NCBI GenBank assembly: GCA_937895305.1
Contig: CALAXS010000015.1
Span: 1-14,909 of the forward strand
Direction of reading: 5' to 3'
Source: an uncultured bacterium
Lineage (GTDB): Bacteria; Hydrogenedentota; Hydrogenedentia; Hydrogenedentales; JAEUWI01
DNA: 14,909 nucleotides
Below are positions 1-7,456 of the stretch, one piece after another (within the stretch, counting starts at the first letter, position 1; every line of letters begins with the position of its first letter). Made by a program: the position numbers and the translations under genes. Below the pieces are notes generated by a model. That model did not search any database and was not told where the DNA came from. It saw only the letters and a list, made by a program, of their open reading frames with translations.

Positions 1-907
1 TGGGCAGACGAAAGAAAACATTTTCTTCTACTATACTGCGCTCCGTGACGGTGGAAGGTTCGCGCTGCTCCAGGTATTCGATAACGCCCTGGACGTGTTT
101 TTCATCCACGGAAGCGCCCGAAGTGAGTAATACGCGTTCTACACCTTCCAGCCATTCTTCCTGAATCATGGAGGCATCAAGGATCAAATAAGCGGGCTTG
201 CCTTTGGTGCGGGCAATGTCTGCCAGGCGGGTTGAGTTGGCGCTTTCCTTATCGCCCACCACCAGCACGAGGTCTACTTCGTGGGTCAATGCATTGACCG
301 CGACCTGACGGTTGGTTGTGGCGTAGCAGATGTCGTCCCGGGGCGGTCCCTGGATAGCCGGGAAACGTTCTTTCAGTGCATCGATGATTATGCTGCAATC
401 TTCCACACTTAACGTAGTCTGGGTAATATAGGCCAGTTGCTCTTCATCGTTTACCTGAAGCTTCGCTACATCTTCCACCGTGGTGACAAGGCGGATATGT
501 TCCGGGGCCTGGCCCATGGTGCCTACTGTTTCGTCGTGTCCTTCTTCACCAACCAGGATAATAGTGTATTCCCTTTTCGCAAAACGGCGCGCCTCGTGGT
601 GCACCTTTTCCACCAAAGGACAGGTCGCATCAATGACTTCAAGCTTCAGATTCTTCGCATGGTCCCAACGGTCCGGGCTCACTCCATGGGCACTGAATAG
701 GAGGTGCGCGCCTTCAGGAACCTCGTGCATGTGCTTTACGAAGACAGCGCCCTTTTCACTTAGCTCATTCACCACATGCTGGTTATGTACGATATTGTTT
801 AACACATACACAGGGGCACCGAATTTTTCCAACGCGCGTTCCACGCACTTGATGGCGCGTTCGACACCTGCGCAAAAACCGCGGGGGTTGGCTAAGATGA
901 TTTGCAT
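1..907 (-). CDS. ispH: 4-hydroxy-3-methylbut-2-enyl diphosphate reductase, C-terminus cut by window edge
   Basis: IspH (LytB) is the last enzyme of the MEP isoprenoid pathway. It reduces HMBPP to IPP and DMAPP in the cytosol using a [4Fe-4S] cluster. Reading the minus strand from ATG at 907 gives 302 codons without a stop, starting with the family signature NPRGFCAGV. The three cluster cysteines are C12, C96 (in DATCPLV) and C194. The substrate-pocket residues H41, H74, H124 and E126 are in place, as are the TQTT motif (162-165) and the S-x-N-S stretch (222-225). IspH is usually about 310-316 residues, so only a few C-terminal residues are missing. An AGGAA ribosome binding site lies about 8 bases upstream of the ATG. 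It is separated from the upstream aldolase gene by a terminator and repeats, so it is probably transcribed alone. No convincing promoter was seen. Identification is certain. Confidence 0.97.
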   Translation of the reverse strand, partial: MQIILANPRGFCAGVERAIKCVERALEKFGAPVYVLNNIVHNQHVVNELSEKGAVFVKHMHEVPEGAHLLFSAHGVSPDRWDHAKNLKLEVIDATCPLVEKVHHEARRFAKREYTIILVGEEGHDETVGTMGQAPEHIRLVTTVEDVAKLQVNDEEQLAYITQTTLSVEDCSIIIDALKERFPAIQGPPRDDICYATTNRQVAVNALTHEVDLVLVVGDKESANSTRLADIARTKGKPAYLILDASMIQEEWLEGVERVLLTSGASVDEKHVQGVIEYLEQREPSTVTERSIVEENVFFRLP

Positions 908-964
908 GTTTGTTTCCTGTTAAGTCATTGATGATGACATTGTTCTGTTATTCATGATTCCTCC

Positions 965-1098
965 GTCATTCCCGCGCAGGCGGGAATCCAGAGGACGCAT
1001 AAGAAAAGGGTTGACCTGATAAATCAGGCTATATCCGTAATTAAAATGTCTATTCATCTGGTCTGGGCCGTGTGGATGCCTGCCTTCGCAGGCATGAC
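965..1098. repeat. REPIN-like pair of inverted palindromes
   Basis: Two hairpins in opposite orientation lie in the ispH-fba gap. The first (965-991, plus) has stem arms ATTCCCGC/GCGGGAAT around a 4-base loop. The second (1073-1098, minus) has arms ATGCCTGC/GCAGGCAT. Both are flanked by GTC on the 5' side and CC on the 3' side of the hairpin when read in their own orientation. The arms differ between copies but stay perfectly complementary. About 80 bases lie between them, including a small hairpin at about 1014-1027. The arrangement is that of a REPIN (two REPs facing each other). The first also fits the ATTCCC-N8-GGGAAT shape known from Neisseria dRS3 repeats. Confidence 0.7.
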
Positions 1099-1158
1099 GT
1101 TTGTTGTACTATTTGTTAGAACAACATCATGGCAATGCTACATTCCACCATGATACCT

Positions 1159-1199
1159 AAAAAAAGGGTACGGGTTGCATGAAACACCCCGTACCCTTA
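1159..1199 (-). terminator. Rho-independent terminator of fba
   Basis: On the minus strand an 11-bp perfect stem (AAGGGTACGGG at 1188-1198 read in reverse, pairing with 1164-1174) closes a 13-base loop. It runs straight into a T-tract formed by the A-run at 1159-1165. It begins about 28 bases after the aldolase stop codon, as expected for its transcript end. Confidence 0.85.
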
Positions 1200-1225
1200 T
1201 TTAAATTAACTATAAGTGGTGTAAG

Positions 1226-2254
1226 TTATACACCCATGGACTTGCCGTCAGAACTGAGGTCAACACAGCCTTCTACTACACGGTCAGCCATGTTGTCGCG
1301 AGCAGCTTTCAGCCATACGCGCGGGTCATATTTCTTCTTGTTGCCGACTTCACCTTCAACCTTGAGGACTTCGTCGTAGTTGTGAAACATGTGCGTCACT
1401 ACAGGGCGAGTGAATGCGTACTGGGTATCGGTGTCGATGTTCATCTTGATGACGCCATAATCGAGGGTCTCAGCGATTTCTTCTTTACTGGAACCGGAAC
1501 CACCGTGGAACACGAGGTCGAAGTGTGCAGCCTGACCATGCTTGGCCACAACTGCTGCCTGGCCATCACGCAGAATGGAAGGGGTCAACTTCACGTTACC
1601 GGGCTTGTACACGCCGTGTACGTTACCGAAGGTAGCGGCGAACATGAAGCGGGCACCTTTAACGGCACTCAGAGCTTCGTATACAGCAACCATGTCTTCG
1701 GGTGTGGTGTACATTTTTTCGGCTGGTGCATTTTCGTTGTTCACACCGTCTTCTTCACCACCCACAACACCGGCTTCCACTTCGAGGATGATGTTGCACT
1801 TGGCGCAACGCTCAAGCAGCGGAACGGCAATCGCCATGTTCTCGGCGAGGGGCAGTTCACTACCATCGAACATGTGGCTGTTGAATACCGGCTCACCACC
1901 TGCTGCGATACGACGCTCGGATTCTTCAATCAGGGGAATGAGGTAGGTGTCCACTTTTCCGGGCTGGCAGTGGTCGGTGTGCAGCGCGATATTCACATCA
2001 TAGTGCGCAGCAATCGCGCGGATGTGATCCGCCAACAGGATAGAACCGAGGACCATGTCCTTGAGGTTACCCGTAGCATGGGCACCGCCCCCTGTGGAAG
2101 CCTGGATGATACCGTCACTGTTCGCCTTGGCAAAACCTTCGATAGCAGCATTGGCCGTGTCCATGGTGGTCACGTTGATAGCGGGGTAGGCATACTTTTC
2201 TTTTTTGGCCTTGTCGAGCATGGCGCAATACTTCTCAAAATTTACAACTGGCAT
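1226..2254 (-). CDS. fba: Class II fructose-1,6-bisphosphate aldolase
   Basis: This zinc-dependent glycolytic and gluconeogenic enzyme reversibly cleaves fructose-1,6-bisphosphate into DHAP and glyceraldehyde-3-phosphate in the cytosol. The 342-residue product has the class II signatures in order: LHTDHC (91-96, catalytic D94 and zinc ligand H95), EVEAGVVGGEED (158-169), zinc ligands H213 (NVHGVYKPG) and H250 (FHGGSGSS), and the NIDTDTQ phosphate/substrate loop at 272-278. The length fits the longer class II-A type. The ATG at 2254 is preceded by AGGGAG at an 8-base spacing, which supports this start. It appears monocistronic: an intrinsic terminator lies just downstream and more than 500 bases of non-coding DNA lie upstream. 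A candidate promoter at 2426-2455 would give a leader of roughly 165 bases. Sedoheptulose-bisphosphate activity is possible in this family but cannot be judged here. Confidence 0.96.
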   Translation of the reverse strand: MPVVNFEKYCAMLDKAKKEKYAYPAINVTTMDTANAAIEGFAKANSDGIIQASTGGGAHATGNLKDMVLGSILLADHIRAIAAHYDVNIALHTDHCQPGKVDTYLIPLIEESERRIAAGGEPVFNSHMFDGSELPLAENMAIAVPLLERCAKCNIILEVEAGVVGGEEDGVNNENAPAEKMYTTPEDMVAVYEALSAVKGARFMFAATFGNVHGVYKPGNVKLTPSILRDGQAAVVAKHGQAAHFDLVFHGGSGSSKEEIAETLDYGVIKMNIDTDTQYAFTRPVVTHMFHNYDEVLKVEGEVGNKKKYDPRVWLKAARDNMADRVVEGCVDLSSDGKSMGV

Positions 2255-2315
2255 GGTACATTCTCCCTTTGCGCGTTTCGCGCCGGTTCAGATGGGTTTT
2301 CAAGGCCCAATTTCT

Positions 2316-2369
2316 ATTCCCCAATTTACGGTGCGCTTCCATAAAAATCCCCAACTTGGGTGCGCTTCC
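2316..2369. repeat. Imperfect tandem duplication in the fba leader
   Basis: A 24-25 base unit occurs twice, at 2316-2340 and 2346-2369. Both copies contain TCCCCAA and end in GGTGCGCTTCC. The second copy contains the palindrome CCCCAACTTGGGT, which recurs exactly at 2683-2695. It lies between the candidate fba promoter and the ribosome binding site, so it would be transcribed. No function is known to me. Confidence 0.5.
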
Positions 2370-2425
2370 GATTACTCACTAAGATTGCATTGTTTGCCCG
2401 GCATTCAGGCGTACAAATTCCACAT

Positions 2426-2455
2426 AGTTTAGCAAAAAACTGCACAATCTTGCAA
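2426..2455 (-). promoter_or_regulatory. Candidate sigma-70-type promoter of fba
   Basis: On the minus strand TTGCAA (2450-2455) is followed after 18 bases by TAAACT (2426-2431), both reasonable matches to -35 and -10 boxes. It is the best match I saw in the 515-base gap upstream of the aldolase. It rests on motif similarity only. Confidence 0.35.
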
Positions 2456-2550
2456 AAAATGAGCAGGTATGCGCAAGGCGTGTTTTCCCCGTTACTCTGT
2501 GACGGTGACGCTATACAGTTTTAGGATATAGGCCACTGTACGCTGTACTT

Positions 2551-2756
2551 TCGTGTCGGCTTCGCCTCCTCGCAATGACAGGCGGGAAACATCCCTCGTT
2601 CCCATGCTCTGCGTGGGAATGCATACGCCGAGGCTCTGCCTCGGAAAACAGGCGCGTTTGACCTGTATTTCTACACTTTCGGCCCCAACTTGGGTTAAGC
2701 ATACTGACGCGGAGGCCGAAGCTCGGTATGCAATAGCCCGCTTTCGCGGGAATGAC
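2551..2756. repeat. Cluster of palindromic repeats between fba and the sulfatase gene
   Basis: About 200 bases made almost wholly of hairpin elements. Positions 2551-2579 hold a minus-oriented GTCATTGCGAGGAGG element. Positions 2599-2619 hold TTCCCATGC-TCT-GCGTGGGAA. Positions 2628-2644 hold CCGAGGC-TCT-GCCTCGG. Positions 2683-2695 hold the palindrome CCCCAACTTGGGT. Positions 2699-2731 are bounded by GCATAC/GTATGC. Positions 2737-2756 hold CCCGC-TTTC-GCGGG followed by AATGAC (minus orientation). The last hairpin begins 14 bases past the sulfatase stop and may protect or end that transcript. No credible gene lies in 2255-2770. Confidence 0.65.
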
Positions 2757-2770
2757 AATGTGTATGATAC

Positions 2771-4204
2771 TTAGTCCTGTTTCGCGTCTTTATCCCCGCC
2801 AGGTAAATAGCCGATGGCTTCCAGTTGATCGATTTCATCCTGAGACATCTCACGACCGGGCGCAGTAGCAGTGGCAATCGGGTGATCTGTTTCCCAAGTT
2901 TTGATATGCGATTTCATGGGCACCGCGATTTCGCTGTTTCTGGATAGCTGGTCCGTGCGCACGCCGCACTCCCCCACGCCTCTGGCTTGAAGTTCATAGC
3001 GGGGCAGGCCCTGGTGCTTCGTGCGATTCTCGAAATATTTCCAATCTGCACTGTACGCGGCAATCTTGTTTGCATTGCGCCAGTGGGTCTCGGTGATAAA
3101 GTATTCCGGTAAGTCCACGCGATCCACTTCACCCTTGATGGCGGGTAAAATAGAGTGGCCTTCCATGGCGGCATGCTGTTCTATACCCAGATAATCGAGA
3201 ACGGTAGGGGCCAATTCCAACAGGCGCACAGGCTGTTGAATCCGTTGCTGCGCTGCGGTCCATTGGGGGTTATACAAAATCCAGGGCACCACGACCTGGG
3301 ATTCATAGAGGAGCCAGCCGTGGTACTTGGCCTTGTCAACGCCCTGGTGTTCATCCAGGCCCTCGCCATGGTCACTCACGATAATGAAGAGGGTGTTTTC
3401 CCAGCCGGGCACTTTGGACAGCGTATCGGTAAAGGCCGCCACATCGTCGGTGAGCTGTCGTACCGACTGCATGTACCGGGGGTACTTCTCGCCGATGTCC
3501 GTGAACATGTTCTGGTATTCAGGCCGAATCATGGTATTGCGCACATACCACTCGTGGATTTCCATGGCGTTGACCTGCACATAGTGCGGTCCCTGCACAC
3601 CACTTTCTGCATGTTCCAGCACCCGGTCAAACATGGCATTCGCACTGGGCAGGTGCGCCTTGTCCCCACGCAGTTGGGTACCGTCTTCCTGATCCATCCA
3701 GCCAAAGAGAACACTGCTGTCCACGTAGGTGTCGAAGCCCTGGTTAAAATTAAAGAGGCTGTTGATGTTCGGGTTGGCGGTGATGCCAAAACAATGGTAG
3801 CCGTTGTCCTTCAGAATCATGGGCAAGGTACGATGGCGGCTGTGGATGATCTCACCCTTCTCCTTGAACAGTCCGATGGTACGCGGGTGGAGCGATGTGA
3901 GCAAGGAACCTACCGATGGGCGGGTCCAGCAACACTGGGACACTACCCGGTCCATAATCACCCCCTTGGAGGCCAGGGCATCGAAGGCGGGCGAGGTCTC
4001 GGCGCGGTCATAGCCATAGCACCCCAGCTTGTCGGCACGCAGGGTGTCGAGCATAATGAGGACCACATTGGGGTCACCGTCCATGGGTGCCATCGGCGTT
4101 CGGGGTGCAGTCGATTGCTGACAACCACCCAGCCCCAGGCCAGCACCCAGGGCCAGACTGCCCGCAGCCCCTTGAATAAATTCTCGTCGTGTCCAGTTAC
4201 TCAT
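2771..4204 (-). CDS. Tat-exported sulfatase-fold lipoprotein with Thr in the nucleophile position
   Basis: A 477-residue alkaline-phosphatase/sulfatase superfamily hydrolase. The N-terminus has a twin-arginine signal (TRREFIQG, 5-12) and a lipobox ending at C28 (LGGC), so export folded and lipid anchoring outside the membrane are predicted. The sulfatase core starts with PNVVLIMLDTLRAD (45-58; metal ligands D53 and perhaps D58). The site that carries formylglycine-forming Cys or Ser in true sulfatases reads T94-R-P-S-V, so Thr replaces it and the usual Arg is Val. Later motifs are H217 (AMEIHEW), the metal site SDHGEG (277-282) and H295. Thr in this position occurs in phosphotransferase and phosphohydrolase branches, so a phospho-ester substrate is as likely as a sulfate ester. 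The Tat motif fixes the ATG start, although no strong ribosome binding site precedes it. It lies 127 bases downstream of the ceramidase-like gene, with a hairpin terminator between. Confidence 0.88.
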   Translation of the reverse strand: MSNWTRREFIQGAAGSLALGAGLGLGGCQQSTAPRTPMAPMDGDPNVVLIMLDTLRADKLGCYGYDRAETSPAFDALASKGVIMDRVVSQCCWTRPSVGSLLTSLHPRTIGLFKEKGEIIHSRHRTLPMILKDNGYHCFGITANPNINSLFNFNQGFDTYVDSSVLFGWMDQEDGTQLRGDKAHLPSANAMFDRVLEHAESGVQGPHYVQVNAMEIHEWYVRNTMIRPEYQNMFTDIGEKYPRYMQSVRQLTDDVAAFTDTLSKVPGWENTLFIIVSDHGEGLDEHQGVDKAKYHGWLLYESQVVVPWILYNPQWTAAQQRIQQPVRLLELAPTVLDYLGIEQHAAMEGHSILPAIKGEVDRVDLPEYFITETHWRNANKIAAYSADWKYFENRTKHQGLPRYELQARGVGECGVRTDQLSRNSEIAVPMKSHIKTWETDHPIATATAPGREMSQDEIDQLEAIGYLPGGDKDAKQD

Positions 4205-4269
4205 GTCGTACTAACGATTTTCCCAGGCGGGTTGTTTACCAAATAGCATTTCCCAATTTCTCATTGACT

Positions 4270-4314
4270 CAAAAAAGTCCGTCATTGCGAGGAGGCCCCG
4301 CCGACGCAATGACG
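4270..4314 (-). terminator. Palindromic repeat acting as terminator after the ceramidase-like gene
   Basis: CGTCATTGCG (4280-4289) pairs perfectly with CGCAATGACG (4305-4314). On the minus strand the hairpin is followed after 3-4 bases by a six-T run (A-run at 4271-4276). It lies about 18 bases past the ceramidase-like stop codon. The outer GTCATTGCGAGGAGG matches the dispersed repeat family of this window, so a mobile-type palindrome seems to serve as an intrinsic terminator. Confidence 0.6.
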
Positions 4315-4331
4315 TGTAGAGTTGAGTCCAT

Positions 4332-5966
4332 TTACTCTTCCGGCTCAATCCAGTTTTCGTTCATGGTCTTTAACAGCTTCACCGCCTGACGGTGGATGGT
4401 AGGCGCTGTTTCCGGACCGGGACTGTTTTCTTCGCCGTATTGCGCACCGTCATAGACGAAGGGTGCCTGGTCGTCCCACTGGCTCTTGGGTACGATATAG
4501 CCGATCTGGTCATTGGCCAAACCAACCACGAGTCCCATCTTCGCCTTTTCTTCCATAAAGTCACGCAACCGTGGTGCTTCCACAGGCGCCTGCAGTCCAA
4601 AGTCATTCCCCGCCTTATACTCCACGCCACCTTCCACGATTTCCGGGTAAATCTCGCCGGGCACCGTGAGCATGAGCGTCTCGCCCACGCGCAATACGTT
4701 CATCTCGGACCAGGAGTAGCCCCCCCACTTGTAGCCCGGATGAATGATGCCCAGCATCATGGCGTATTTATACGCACCACCAATGGGCAAGGGGAAGGTC
4801 TCTGCTGCGAGCTGGACAATGGGCTTCTCAGTCTTCCAGGCCAGTTCTTCATCGCGCAGGGCAGTCGCCGCAACGATGGCCAGGTTATAGCCGAGAGACT
4901 CCACCTTCTCCCAGGAAGCCTCCTCGAATTTCTGTTTTCCATCACGGTGGGGTACCGTGGTGTGGAGTTGCGTCATGAGACCGCCCACCATGCCCTGCAC
5001 ATAGATGCACATACCGCCAAAGCCTTCAACGCCGTTGGGTGCCGGCACGCCTTTTTCCAGGCCTTCACGAATCCAGTGGGGAAAGTCGCTGGTGATGAGG
5101 GGATTACTACCACCCAGTGTTTCGGGGTGGTTGCCCCAGTTCACGAAGGTAGCGATAGTTTCGTCGGTAAAGGGTTTCGTGAAACGCATGAGGTACATGG
5201 AGTTGTCTATCACGATGGGCTTGCGGGAGTCATCCACAAAACCTTCCGGCATGATTTCTACTTTCGCCGTATGAAGATCGCAGTCCTGCAGACCAACCAC
5301 CGCTTCTTCCACGGCTTCCTTTGTACGTTCTTTTATCAGGTCCATATAATGTTCGGCATAACCAAAGACGGGGATGTCTGCACCGCGAATCCGTTTCCAG
5401 TAACTCCAGATCTTCATGGTGTCCGGGGTCTCGTGACAGTGGGTAGAGGAGAACAGAATATGGTCAATGTCCATGGTGCTGTTCACCATCTTGCGCATGT
5501 CGATAAAATCGTTATAAAAAATCCCTACACTGTCCAGCGAGACGATGACCACCGTTACGCCGTTGTTGCGCAGGGCCAAGGCACGCACGTTGGGTTCGTC
5601 GTGCATACCCTGGGCAGGGCGATTGGTCCCGAACCCAGCAATCCAGATACCATCGAAGCGACCATTCCCGTCACGGTCTACATAGGTATCCACCCCTTCA
5701 TCATACTTGGTGTTCCCATTCACATCGGTCCACGTATCGTAGTTGTCGAATATAGGGGCGATGCTGCGCTTGGCTACACCCACCTTCAATCGTCCCGGCG
5801 CTTCCATGCTTTCCGCCGTGGGCAGCATCAGGTCTACCCGGTAATTGGGGTGGGGGCCACGCATACGCGTCCAGAGCCAGCCACCCAGGCCAATGATAAG
5901 AACAAGAAGCACAATCAATGTGCCGCGTAAAATTTTATGCCGTTGAAAAAATGATTCGTATTCCAT
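4332..5966 (-). CDS. Membrane-anchored neutral/alkaline ceramidase-like hydrolase with a calcium-loop insert
   Basis: A 544-residue protein with a short basic N-terminus, one membrane helix (about 14-32) and a large extracytoplasmic domain. That domain follows the neutral/alkaline non-lysosomal ceramidase N-terminal pattern: KVGVAKRSIAP, GMHDEPNVRALAL (120-132), the zinc-site loop STHCHETPD (174-182, H176 and H178), NWGNHPETLGGSNPLITSD (277-294, H280), and YVQGMVGGL. Known ceramidases read HTHSGPG at the zinc loop, so the substrate may differ. Between the first strand and GFG lies an insert with two acidic Ca-binding-type loops, D81-V-N-G-N and D97-R-D-G-N-G-R-F-D105. An in-frame reading can be extended to 6092, but the ATG at 5966 has an AGAGG ribosome binding site at 9 bases and puts the membrane helix at the N-terminus, so I chose it. 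The family hydrolyses N-acyl sphingolipids; the substrate here is unknown. Confidence 0.8.
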   Translation of the reverse strand: MEYESFFQRHKILRGTLIVLLVLIIGLGGWLWTRMRGPHPNYRVDLMLPTAESMEAPGRLKVGVAKRSIAPIFDNYDTWTDVNGNTKYDEGVDTYVDRDGNGRFDGIWIAGFGTNRPAQGMHDEPNVRALALRNNGVTVVIVSLDSVGIFYNDFIDMRKMVNSTMDIDHILFSSTHCHETPDTMKIWSYWKRIRGADIPVFGYAEHYMDLIKERTKEAVEEAVVGLQDCDLHTAKVEIMPEGFVDDSRKPIVIDNSMYLMRFTKPFTDETIATFVNWGNHPETLGGSNPLITSDFPHWIREGLEKGVPAPNGVEGFGGMCIYVQGMVGGLMTQLHTTVPHRDGKQKFEEASWEKVESLGYNLAIVAATALRDEELAWKTEKPIVQLAAETFPLPIGGAYKYAMMLGIIHPGYKWGGYSWSEMNVLRVGETLMLTVPGEIYPEIVEGGVEYKAGNDFGLQAPVEAPRLRDFMEEKAKMGLVVGLANDQIGYIVPKSQWDDQAPFVYDGAQYGEENSPGPETAPTIHRQAVKLLKTMNENWIEPEE

Positions 5967-6064
5967 GTAGAACTGCCTCTTTCGGGGTAGGGTGTAGAAA
6001 GACAGAGTATAACAAGGGGTTACCCTCAATTCCCATTGTGCTATTTTACGCCTTGATTTAAGGG

Positions 6065-6104
6065 CCCTTGTCGGGCGGTTGACAGACAACACTCACTTCG
6101 ACTG
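6065..6104 (+). repeat. 40-bp dispersed repeat, copy A
   Basis: This stretch matches 9723-9762 without gaps at about 33 of 40 positions by hand count. The shared blocks are CCCTTG, CGGGCGG, GACA, ACAACA and CTTCGACTG. It is not palindromic, and in both places a GTC-flanked hairpin follows within a few tens of bases on the same side. It lies upstream of the ceramidase-like gene in a 426-base gene-free gap. Confidence 0.6.
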
Positions 6105-6125
6105 ATAGTTGGTATACCGTTGGGG

Positions 6126-6220
6126 GGATTCCCAATCAAGTTGGGAATGACAGGAAAGGAGGCCTGGTCTTTTCTTGCCCGTCATTGCGAGGAGCGAAGC
6201 GACGCGGCAATCTGGCTTGG
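6126..6220. repeat. REPIN-like pair in divergent orientation
   Basis: A minus-oriented hairpin (6126-6151, arms ATTCCCAA/TTGGGAAT, flanks GTC and CC) is followed by a plus-oriented GTCATTGCGAGGAGCGAAGC element at 6181-6220 ending in GCAATCTGGCTTGG. The latter is closely matched, in reverse, at 9777-9822. The rest of the gap up to the pilin start (6221-6392) shows no gene. A TATAGT at 6285-6290 resembles a -10 box but lacks a good partner. Confidence 0.65.
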
Positions 6221-6392
6221 TCCAAATGATTATGTATTCACAACGATAACTTTGGCATCAACATTTTTCGGGTCAAGCCGGATTTATAGTCGCTGCGCTT
6301 AGTATAGACGGGTTCTTTCAGCTTGAACAAGAATGCGTGCGGCCCCTAATATGCATAGACTTTTCGGTATTCAGCTATACAGGAGTACATTT

Positions 6393-7325
6393 GTGAAAAA
6401 GACGGGCTTCACCCTTATTGAGCTGTTGGTGGTCATCGCTATCATTGGAATCCTGGCCGCCATCCTATTACCCGCGCTGTCCCGTGCACGGGAAGCGGCA
6501 CGCCGTGCATCGTGTCAGAACAACCTGAAACAGATGGGTATCGTCTACAAGATGTATGCCAGTGAATCCCGAGGCGCGAAATACCCCCAACGAGACACGT
6601 TCACCTATGTTGAGTCCCCGGTAGGCAGCGGCAACTTTATTCAGGATGGTGGCCTCAGTACCGACATGATGTTCGATGGGTATGCGGTATATCCCGAGTA
6701 CCTCACGGATTACAACGTGCTCTGGTGTCCGTCCTGGTCCGCACAAAATTCGCCCTTTGAACGATTCGATGAAGAAAAAGGGAATGGCGACGGCATCATC
6801 CAGGCCCATGAATTCAATCAGGAGCCCTATGACTACACTGGTTGGGCCATCACTGAAGATGTAGCCATACTGGGGGACAAGCTCGGCTTCATCGGTTCCG
6901 GTCCCAATGGTCGCATCGAGGAAAATGAATTTTCCGGTACCCCCTGGGGTGAACTCTGGGCCAATAACATCGCCAGTGGCGGGACTGCCAGCGATGAAGA
7001 TTTCACGACCAGTACCTATGCCGGTATGGGATTCATGAGTGGTGGGGGCGATACCCTGTTTCGTCTTCGCGAGGGCATAGAGCGGTTCTTTATCACTGAC
7101 ATCAACAACCCGGCAGGGTCTGCCCAGGCACAGAGTAGCATTCCCACCATGTGGGACCATATCAGCACAAAAACCATCGATTTTGCCCATATTCCCGGGG
7201 GCGGAAACGTATTGTACATGGACGGTCATGTGCGATTTATACGATACCCCGGTACGCAATTCCCCATGACTACTGACAGTGCCCGTATCCTCGGGCGCTA
7301 TGGCAAGGGCTTCGACGGCTTTTAG
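6393..7325 (+). CDS. Type II/IV pseudopilin-like protein, H-X-DG family, paralogue 1
   Basis: A 310-residue prepilin-like protein. Its N-terminus is a class III signal: KKTG, then F6-TLIE with E10 at mature position 5, cleaved by prepilin peptidase before F6. The hydrophobic assembly helix follows (to about 28). The C-terminus carries H266 then D277-G278 in DFAHIPGGGN...DGHV, the 'prepilin-type processing-associated' motif (ten residues between H and DG here). The start is GTG at 6393, with AGGAG seven bases upstream. This gives exactly the same length as the paralogue at 7571, whereas an upstream ATG at 6333 would add 20 residues before the signal. Residues 129-140 (K-G-N-G-D-G-I-I-Q-A-H-E) fit positions 1-12 of an EF-hand loop apart from the first residue. 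Cysteines are C41 and C112. Such proteins are numerous in planctomycete-like genomes and their function is mostly unknown. Confidence 0.88.
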   Translation: MKKTGFTLIELLVVIAIIGILAAILLPALSRAREAARRASCQNNLKQMGIVYKMYASESRGAKYPQRDTFTYVESPVGSGNFIQDGGLSTDMMFDGYAVYPEYLTDYNVLWCPSWSAQNSPFERFDEEKGNGDGIIQAHEFNQEPYDYTGWAITEDVAILGDKLGFIGSGPNGRIEENEFSGTPWGELWANNIASGGTASDEDFTTSTYAGMGFMSGGGDTLFRLREGIERFFITDINNPAGSAQAQSSIPTMWDHISTKTIDFAHIPGGGNVLYMDGHVRFIRYPGTQFPMTTDSARILGRYGKGFDGF

Positions 7326-7426
7326 CCGATACGCTATAAGCTCAAGTTAAACGGCTACTTAACACCTTCCCTTCAGCGTGTCCTGGGCAAAGCCCACTTA
7401 TGAATGTTTAGTTACCTGAACATTAG

Positions 7427-7456
7427 TTGCAATAGCAATGCGTCTGATGTTAATAT
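7427..7456 (+). promoter_or_regulatory. Candidate promoter of the second pseudopilin gene
   Basis: TTGCAA (7427-7432) and TAATAT (7451-7456) are separated by 18 bases, about 115 bases upstream of the start codon. A six-bp hairpin (TCGGGG/CCCCGA, 7512-7529) lies in the presumed leader. No U-tract terminator separates the two pilin genes, so readthrough from the first may also contribute. Confidence 0.35.

Noticed and set aside
1382..2344. 320-codon open frame on the plus strand
   Set aside because: Antisense to the well-conserved aldolase gene; composition is unlike a real protein.
3155..4246. 363-codon open frame on the plus strand
   Set aside because: Antisense shadow of the sulfatase-fold gene, with no recognisable domain and no plausible ribosome binding site.
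4392..5930. 512-codon open frame on the plus strand, antisense to the ceramidase-like gene
   Set aside because: It mirrors the true gene; its product is a string of His/Val/Gly without domains, a side effect of codon bias, and the minus-strand gene has clear family motifs.
5967..6092. N-terminal extension of the ceramidase-like protein to 6092
   Set aside because: The extension precedes a good ribosome binding site and ATG at 5966, would bury the membrane helix inside, and runs into the repeat at 6065.
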